The notes below the pieces were generated by a model. That model saw only the letters and a program-made list of their open reading frames with translations, had not been told where the DNA came from and made no database searches. This document shows, piece by piece, positions 58,306 through 64,000 of a DNA stretch of 64,000 nt (within the stretch, counting starts at the first letter, position 1; each line of letters begins with the position of its first letter). The stretch spans positions 43,287 to 107,286 of the forward strand of contig SUZL01000006.1 in assembly GCA_015059925.1 (NCBI GenBank), in the 5' to 3' direction. This DNA comes from Rikenellaceae bacterium (GTDB lineage Bacteria > Bacteroidota > Bacteroidia > Bacteroidales > Rikenellaceae). The position numbers and the translations under genes are program-made.

Positions 58306-60870
58306 ATGGTGACTGAAGAAGATAAGAATGTCGAGTTGACGGGAAAAATCATTCCCATCAACATCGAAGAACAGATGAAGTCGGCATATATCGATTACTC
58401 GATGTCTGTGATCGTTTCGCGAGCACTGCCCGATGTCAGAGACGGACTGAAGCCCGTGCATCGTCGTATCCTATATGATATGAGTGCCGAACTTAATCTT
58501 TACTCGGATAAACCGACACGTAAATCGGCCCGTATCGTGGGTGATGTGCTCGGTAAGTTCCACCCTCACGGCGATAGCTCGGTGTACGAGGCGATGGTGC
58601 GTATGGCTCAGGAGTGGGCAATGCGTTACCCGCTGGTCGAGGGACAGGGTAACTTCGGATCGATGGACGGCGATAAGGCTGCGGCAATGCGTTATACGGA
58701 GGCCCGTATGCAGAAGATCACCGACGAGGTGATGGCCGACATCGAGAAGGATACAATCGACTGGACGACAAACTTCGATGATACGATCAAAGAACCTACC
58801 GTACTGCCGACGAAGATTCCTTTGCTGCTGGTGAATGGTGCGAGCGGTATCGCAGTAGGTATGGCTACAAATATGGCTCCGCATAACTTGGGCGAGGTGG
58901 TTGATGCCTGCTGTGCATACGTCGATAACCCCGAGTGCGAGTGCGAGGAGCTGCTGAAATATGTGAAGGGCCCCGACTTCCCCACGGGAGCTATGATCTA
59001 TGGCTACGAGGGTGTGAAGGAGGCGTTGCTGACGGGTCGCGGACGAGTTGTGATGCGTGCCAAGACCGAGATCGAGACTACGGAGTCGGGACGCGAGTGC
59101 ATCGTCATTACCGAGATCCCCTATATGGTCAATAAGGCCGAGATGATCAAGAAGATTGGTCAGATGGTCAATGACAAGAAGCTGGAGGGTATTTCGTACA
59201 TCAACGACGAGAGCGACCGCAAGGGTCTGCGTGTAACGATTTTCGTGAAGAAGGATGCGTCGGCGAATGTGGTGCTCAACACGCTCTACAAATATACGGA
59301 GTTGCAGTCGTCGTTTGCGGTGAACAACATTGCGCTGGTGAACGGCCGTCCGATGCTGCTCAACCTGAAGGATTTGATCAAGCACTTTGTGGAGCATCGT
59401 CACGATGTGGTGGTGCGTCGTACGCAGTTCGATCTGAAGAAGGCGCAGGAGCGCATACACATCGTAAAGGGACTCATCATCGCACAGCAGAATATCGACG
59501 AGGTGGTGCATATCATCAGAAACTCTCGTAACAACGATTTGGCAAAGCAGGCCCTGCAGGAGCGTTTCGGATTGAGCGAGTTGCAGACTGCGGCAATCAC
59601 CGAGATGCGTCTGCGTCAGCTTACCGGTCTGGAGGTGGAGAAGCTGGAGAACGAGCACGCCGAGCTGGAGCGTCAGATCGCATATTTCAACGACGTTCTG
59701 GCAAGCAACCAGATGCAGTTGCAGATCGTAAAAGAGGAGTTGCAGGAGATCAAGGCGAAGTATGGCGACGAGCGTCGTACGGAGATCGTCTATTCGTCGG
59801 AGGAGTTCAACCCCGAGGATTTCTATGCTGACGAGGATATGGTGATCACCATCTCGCATATGGGATACATCAAGCGCACGCCGCTGGCCGAGTACCGCAT
59901 CCAGAATCGTGGAGGCGTAGGTATGAAGGGTAGCGCTACGCGCGACGAGGATTTCATCGAGCACATCTACGTTGCGTCGATGCATAATACGATGATATTC
60001 TTCACCGAGAAGGGCCGTTGCTACTGGCTTAAGGTTTATGATATTCCCGAGGGTACGCGCTCATCGAAGGGTCGTGCAATACAGAATATCATCCAGATCG
60101 AGCCCGACGATAAGGTGCGTGCATACATCAACACCAAGAATCTCAACGACGAGGAGTACATCAACAACAACTACATCGTGATGTGTACGCGCGAGGGTGT
60201 GGTGAAGAAGACCAAGCTCGAGGCTTACTCGCGTCCGCGTCAGACGGGTGTGAATGCTATCGTGATCCGCGAGGGTGATCAGCTCATCGAGGCGAAGATC
60301 ACAAGTGGCGAGGCAGAGATTATGATCGCTGCGCGTGGCGGTAAGGCTATCCGATTTAACGAGAATACGGTGCGTCCGATCGGTCGTGTGGGTGCCGGCG
60401 TAAGAGGTATTGCGCTGGACGAGGGCGACGAGGTGGTCGGTATGATCTGCATCGAGCCCGACTCGAAGCAGGATGTGCTGGTGCTCTCGGAGAATGGATT
60501 TGGTAAGCGTACCGATCTGGACGAGTATCGCGTAACGAACCGTGGCGGTAAGGGTGTGAAGACCATCAACATCACCGAGAAGACGGGTGATCTGGTGGCA
60601 ATTCAGGCCGTGACGGACGAGAACGATCTGATGATCATCAACCGCTCGGGTGTAACAATCCGTACGAAGGTGGATCAGATTCGTGTGGCCGGCCGCGCGA
60701 CGCAAGGTGTGAAGATTATCAATCTGCGCGAGGGCGATGTGATTGCTTCGGTGATGGCAGTGCCTGTAAGCGAAGAGGAGGAGACAGCGGAGGAGAATGT
60801 TGTGGTAGATGCACAGCAGCCTACGACAGAGGATGTTGCGACCTCGGAGCAGACGCCCGCGGAGGAGTAG
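58306..60870 (+). CDS. gyrA: DNA gyrase subunit A
   Basis: [39 protein letters not shown] region and catalytic AMRYTEARM. Confidence 0.97.
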   Translation: MVTEEDKNVELTGKIIPINIEEQMKSAYIDYSMSVIVSRALPDVRDGLKPVHRRILYDMSAELNLYSDKPTRKSARIVGDVLGKFHPHGDSSVYEAMVRMAQEWAMRYPLVEGQGNFGSMDGDKAAAMRYTEARMQKITDEVMADIEKDTIDWTTNFDDTIKEPTVLPTKIPLLLVNGASGIAVGMATNMAPHNLGEVVDACCAYVDNPECECEELLKYVKGPDFPTGAMIYGYEGVKEALLTGRGRVVMRAKTEIETTESGRECIVITEIPYMVNKAEMIKKIGQMVNDKKLEGISYINDESDRKGLRVTIFVKKDASANVVLNTLYKYTELQSSFAVNNIALVNGRPMLLNLKDLIKHFVEHRHDVVVRRTQFDLKKAQERIHIVKGLIIAQQNIDEVVHIIRNSRNNDLAKQALQERFGLSELQTAAITEMRLRQLTGLEVEKLENEHAELERQIAYFNDVLASNQMQLQIVKEELQEIKAKYGDERRTEIVYSSEEFNPEDFYADEDMVITISHMGYIKRTPLAEYRIQNRGGVGMKGSATRDEDFIEHIYVASMHNTMIFFTEKGRCYWLKVYDIPEGTRSSKGRAIQNIIQIEPDDKVRAYINTKNLNDEEYINNNYIVMCTREGVVKKTKLEAYSRPRQTGVNAIVIREGDQLIEAKITSGEAEIMIAARGGKAIRFNENTVRPIGRVGAGVRGIALDEGDEVVGMICIEPDSKQDVLVLSENGFGKRTDLDEYRVTNRGGKGVKTINITEKTGDLVAIQAVTDENDLMIINRSGVTIRTKVDQIRVAGRATQGVKIINLREGDVIASVMAVPVSEEEETAEENVVVDAQQPTTEDVATSEQTPAEE

Positions 60871-60946
60871 AAAGCCAAAAAGTGAACTAAAAGTACAATA
60901 AATAATTTAATAAACCGTTTTCTTAATAAACAGAAATTAATTCGTT

Positions 60947-62311
60947 ATGAAAAGATTAATTTTCGCGGTGATGGCCATAACGCTTATGGCAGCACCAATG
61001 GCAATTGCACAGAAGGTCAATAAGGAGGCTATCGTAGCCAAGTTGGCCAAGGCTGATTCAGATTCAAAGGATGCCAAGAAGGCCGCTAAGGGTGCTACTT
61101 GGATCACTCGCGGTAACGCCTACTATGAGGCTGCCGAGGCTCCTTCGAAGGACATTTTCCAGGATATGGATTACTCTATGGCCGCTGTTGCTCTGGGCCG
61201 CGCTACTGCTCAGGCTGACAACGTGGTACTTAACGGCGCAGCTTACACCGAGTACACCTATCCTATGTTGAAGGTTTATGTTGCTGCCGATGGCAAGATC
61301 AAGACTTGGGTTGTAACCCAGACCGTGAAGGATGGTGATCTGGCTATGGAGGCTGCTAACTCTTTCGTTAAGGCTGCCGAGGTTGATCCCAAACTCGCTG
61401 CTAAGGCTAACGAGGGTTTGGTAAAGGTTGAGAACTACTACCGCACGATGGGTAGCGTGAACAACGCTGCCGGTAAGGCTGGTGAGTCAGCTCAGAACTT
61501 CCTCTCGGCTTTCGCCGTTCAGGAGATGAAGGGTTACACCGGTGAGAAGAACTACGACTACCTGTTCAACGCTGGTTTGATGTATGTAGTTGATGGCGAG
61601 ACCAATCCCGCTTCTTACGCTAAGGGTGCAGAGGTTCTGAACAAGGCTTTGGAGGCTGGCCACACCGACGCTGAGGGTAACATCTACTTCTACCTCTTCC
61701 ACGCTTACAACGGACAGAAGGACTCTTCGGTTCGCGTTGCTAACTTGCAGCGTGCTAAGCAGGTGCTGATGGAGGGTTTGGCTAAGTTCCCCGGCAACAC
61801 CTTGATCATCGAGGGTCTGATCAGCATCTACATCGATCCCGAGAACCCTGTAGGCGATCCTCAGGAGTTGGTTGAGATGGTTGATGGCGCTCTCTCACGC
61901 GATCCCCAGAACAAGAGCTTGTGGAACAGCCGCGCTATTATGTTCGACCGTATGAAGAACTACGACGAGTCAATCAAGTCATTCCAGAAGGTTGTTGAGT
62001 TGGATCCCAAGAACGTTCAGGCTATCTACAACCTCGGTCTGTCGTATGTATTCAAGGGCGACTCTATGAACGACGAGATGAACTCACGCGACTACCGCAG
62101 CAACGCTGATTTCCAGGCTGACCAGAAGAAGGTAATCGAGGCTTACAAGCCCGCAGTTCCCGTATTGGAGTCGGCTTACGAGATCGATCCTAAGAACGCT
62201 ACCGTTGTTGAGACTCTGAAGAACCTTACGTTCCGTCTTCGTGATGAGGAGGGTATGATGGCTAAGTACGAGAAGTACAACAAGGCTCTCAACGAGTTGA
62301 AGGCTCAGTAA
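60947..62311 (+). CDS. Secreted tetratricopeptide-repeat protein
   Basis: Signal peptide MKRLIFAVMAITLMAAPMAIAQ; TPR-like repeats (YDESIKSFQKVVELDPKNVQAIYNLGLSYVFKGD). Confidence 0.85.
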   Translation: MKRLIFAVMAITLMAAPMAIAQKVNKEAIVAKLAKADSDSKDAKKAAKGATWITRGNAYYEAAEAPSKDIFQDMDYSMAAVALGRATAQADNVVLNGAAYTEYTYPMLKVYVAADGKIKTWVVTQTVKDGDLAMEAANSFVKAAEVDPKLAAKANEGLVKVENYYRTMGSVNNAAGKAGESAQNFLSAFAVQEMKGYTGEKNYDYLFNAGLMYVVDGETNPASYAKGAEVLNKALEAGHTDAEGNIYFYLFHAYNGQKDSSVRVANLQRAKQVLMEGLAKFPGNTLIIEGLISIYIDPENPVGDPQELVEMVDGALSRDPQNKSLWNSRAIMFDRMKNYDESIKSFQKVVELDPKNVQAIYNLGLSYVFKGDSMNDEMNSRDYRSNADFQADQKKVIEAYKPAVPVLESAYEIDPKNATVVETLKNLTFRLRDEEGMMAKYEKYNKALNELKAQ

Positions 62312-62331
62312 TTTAGAGTGTCCGATAAAGA

Positions 62332-62366
62332 GAAAAGGGTGTCCCGCGAGGGGCACTCTTTTTTTT
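62332..62366 (+). terminator. Intrinsic terminator after the TPR gene
   Basis: AGGGTGTCCC gcga GGGGCACTCT T-run. Confidence 0.75.
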
Positions 62367-62601
62367 GTGCGGGTGGGGAAGGGGAAGGTAAGGATTTTGT
62401 GTGTGGGGTGGAGGGAGATGTGGCGGATTTTTGCGAGGGGCGGTTTGGTTGGGATGGAGTGGAAAATGGTGAAAAGTGGTGGAAAGTTGAATAAAATTAA
62501 ATCGAAGCTAAATAAAATTAAAGATATGCTTGCTTAAAATTAATTTTATTATTAGTTTTGTTGTGGCGGGTGGGAAATAGAGCCCCGCCCCGAAGAAAAC
62601 T

Positions 62602-62889
62602 ATGGAGAGAAAAGTTCGTTTACCCAAGCAGTGTCCCTCGTGCGGAGGAGTGCTGAAGGTGCATACGATGCATTGCACGGAGTGTGCGACAAAAATTGAG
62701 GGCGATTATCGCCTGCCTGCGCTGATGCAACTCAAGGAGGAGGATCAGCAGTTTGTGTGCGATTTTGTGCGTTGTAGCGGCTCGATAAAGGAGATGGCGG
62801 CGAGGATGGGAATGAGTTATCCGACGGTGAGAAATCGGCTGGATGATGTGATTGCGACGCTCGCGGCGATAGAAAGCGAGCAGCGATAG
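62602..62889 (+). CDS. DUF2089 family zinc-ribbon/HTH protein
   Basis: CPSCGGVL...HCTECATKIEG zinc ribbon; MAARMGMSYPTVRNRLDDVI HTH. Confidence 0.85.
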   Translation: MERKVRLPKQCPSCGGVLKVHTMHCTECATKIEGDYRLPALMQLKEEDQQFVCDFVRCSGSIKEMAARMGMSYPTVRNRLDDVIATLAAIESEQR

Positions 62890-62935
62890 CGCGCGGTGGA
62901 GAGAAAATTAGGTTAAATATAAATAAGGTGAGATT

Positions 62936-63496
62936 ATGAAAAAGTTGATAAATCCGTTTCGTTATCTGCCCCTGCGTCAGGCGTTGTGCTGGGGAATTGT
63001 GGCGTTGATTCTGATGTCGGTATTCTGCTGGCAGGTAGGGCTGCGTATGAGCTCGATTACGCAGATAAATTATGCAGGAGGAAGTCTGATGTCGGCGACG
63101 TTGCAACAACTGATTGCGTGGCTGTTATTTGCGGTGGTGCTCTACGCGGTGGGTGCTGTGGTGTCGAAGTCGAAGGTGAGATTCTGGGATGTGGCGGCGT
63201 TTAACCTCTTTGCGCGTATTCCGTTTGATCTAACGCTACTGATGTTTGCCATCCCGTCGGTGCGTAGCATTATGGGATTGATAACAGATGGGAGCTTCGA
63301 GACGGCGATGCAATATATGAGCCTGCTGATGGTTGTGGGGTTGGTGTCGATGCTATTCTCGATATGGTATTTCTTCTGGAGTTATAAGGCCTTTGCGGAG
63401 GCGACGAACATCAAAAATGGGAAGGGTGTAGCGATATTTGTGCTGACGTTTGTGGTGGTCTATTTCGTCTCGCCCTATGCGCTGATGCTGGTGTAG
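62936..63496 (+). CDS. YIP1-like integral membrane protein
   Basis: About 5 TM helices; start MKKLINPFRYLPLRQALCWG; next to the DUF2089 gene. Confidence 0.6.
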   Translation: MKKLINPFRYLPLRQALCWGIVALILMSVFCWQVGLRMSSITQINYAGGSLMSATLQQLIAWLLFAVVLYAVGAVVSKSKVRFWDVAAFNLFARIPFDLTLLMFAIPSVRSIMGLITDGSFETAMQYMSLLMVVGLVSMLFSIWYFFWSYKAFAEATNIKNGKGVAIFVLTFVVVYFVSPYALMLV

Positions 63497-63512
63497 GGAG
63501 GTGTGAAAATGA

Positions 63513-63548
63513 AGAGGTGCTGTTACTCGCAGCACCTCTCTTTTTTTT
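63513..63548. terminator. Terminator between convergent YIP1-like and ArsR genes
   Basis: AGAGGTGCTG ttactcg CAGCACCTCT T8; the arsR stop codon lies in the loop. Confidence 0.85.
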
Positions 63549-63855
63549 CGGGGAATAGTTGGCCAAAGAATTCACTCATAAGGTATTGGGCCATCTTCCA
63601 GTTGGCTCGGTTGATACAATACTTAACGCGCGGAGGCTCGATCTCGCCCTGAATCAGACCGGCATCCTTGAGCTCCTTGAGGTGCTGCGAGACGGTGGCT
63701 TTGGCGATGGGGAGCTCCTCGTGTATCGCGCCGAAGTAGCACGAATCGCGCTTGGCCAGAAAGTGCAGGATGGCGATACGCGCGGGGTGGCCCATAGCCT
63801 TGGCAATGCGGGCGATTTGCTCCTCACGAGCTGAGTATGGATTTTCTTTGGTCAT
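63523..63855 (-). CDS. ArsR-family winged-helix regulator
   Basis: AKAMGHPARIAILHFLAKRDSCYFGAIHEELPIAKATVSQHLKELKDAGLI; start set to MTKENPYS. Confidence 0.9.
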   Translation of the reverse strand: MTKENPYSAREEQIARIAKAMGHPARIAILHFLAKRDSCYFGAIHEELPIAKATVSQHLKELKDAGLIQGEIEPPRVKYCINRANWKMAQYLMSEFFGQLFPEKKERCCE

Positions 63856-64000
63856 AAAGCAATTTTTACAAATATACAAAGAACTTGCGTAAAAATGGCA
63901 GGATGAGGGTGAAATTTGATAAGTGGTTGGTACATATACCATTTTTGTGTTACCTCACCATATTGTTAATTTCGGCAGAATGAGCCGTATATGGTGGGGA

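Noticed and set aside
58471-59985. 504-aa minus-strand ORF opposite gyrA
   Set aside because: Shadow of gyrA; same composition artefact.
63928-63994. TGGTA-CATA-TACCA and CCATAT...ATATGG repeats near the right window edge
   Set aside because: Possible ArsR operator, but short arms and truncated context; cannot be evaluated without flanking sequence.
1-64000. CRISPR arrays, tRNA/rRNA genes, IS transposases, prophage or defence systems
   Set aside because: Looked for in all intergenic regions and ORFs; no regularly spaced repeats, cloverleaf-like segments, transposase or nuclease motifs were recognised.

Overview
This window is a chromosomal segment from a Bacteroidota bacterium. Content and codon style look Rikenellaceae/Alistipes-like; that is inference. 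It is about 90% coding, mostly housekeeping and central anaerobic metabolism. In order it carries: an arginine biosynthesis operon (GNAT acyltransferase-argG-argC-argD-argB-argE-argH) running into thiL; a flippase, aroQ, buk, ptb and ackA; an orphan PhoB-type response regulator followed by an M64 peptidase; a DUF349 protein, pyrG and yidC; both methylmalonyl-CoA mutase subunits; a type III glutamine synthetase; an M14/M16/M16 peptidase cluster; a Na/Pi cotransporter; pyruvate:ferredoxin oxidoreductase; a transglutaminase-like lipoprotein, cutC, ksgA and trpB2; plsC, parE, parC, aroK, murI, ftsK, lolA-like and gyrA; and a TPR protein, a DUF2089 protein, a YIP1-like protein and an ArsR regulator. 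I found no prophage, CRISPR array, IS transposase, rRNA or tRNA. The most interesting signals are non-coding. (1) A complete ribosome-mediated tryptophan attenuator precedes trpB2: leader peptide MMQQVHNFWWWRSLDK, a perfect 9-bp antiterminator starting at the leader stop codon, and a competing intrinsic terminator. (2) Five tandem 11-bp repeats resembling a Pho box lie upstream of the Na/Pi cotransporter. (3) Near-identical TGTTAA-N4-TTAACA (Rex-like) palindromes lie at similar positions upstream of PFOR and methylmalonyl-CoA mutase. (4) ParC ends in an acidic tail plus QLNLF, a beta-clamp-binding-like pentapeptide. (5) There is a 180-bp MITE-like element and several candidate structured 5' UTRs. 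All calls come from reading the sequence; no database search or folding program was run.
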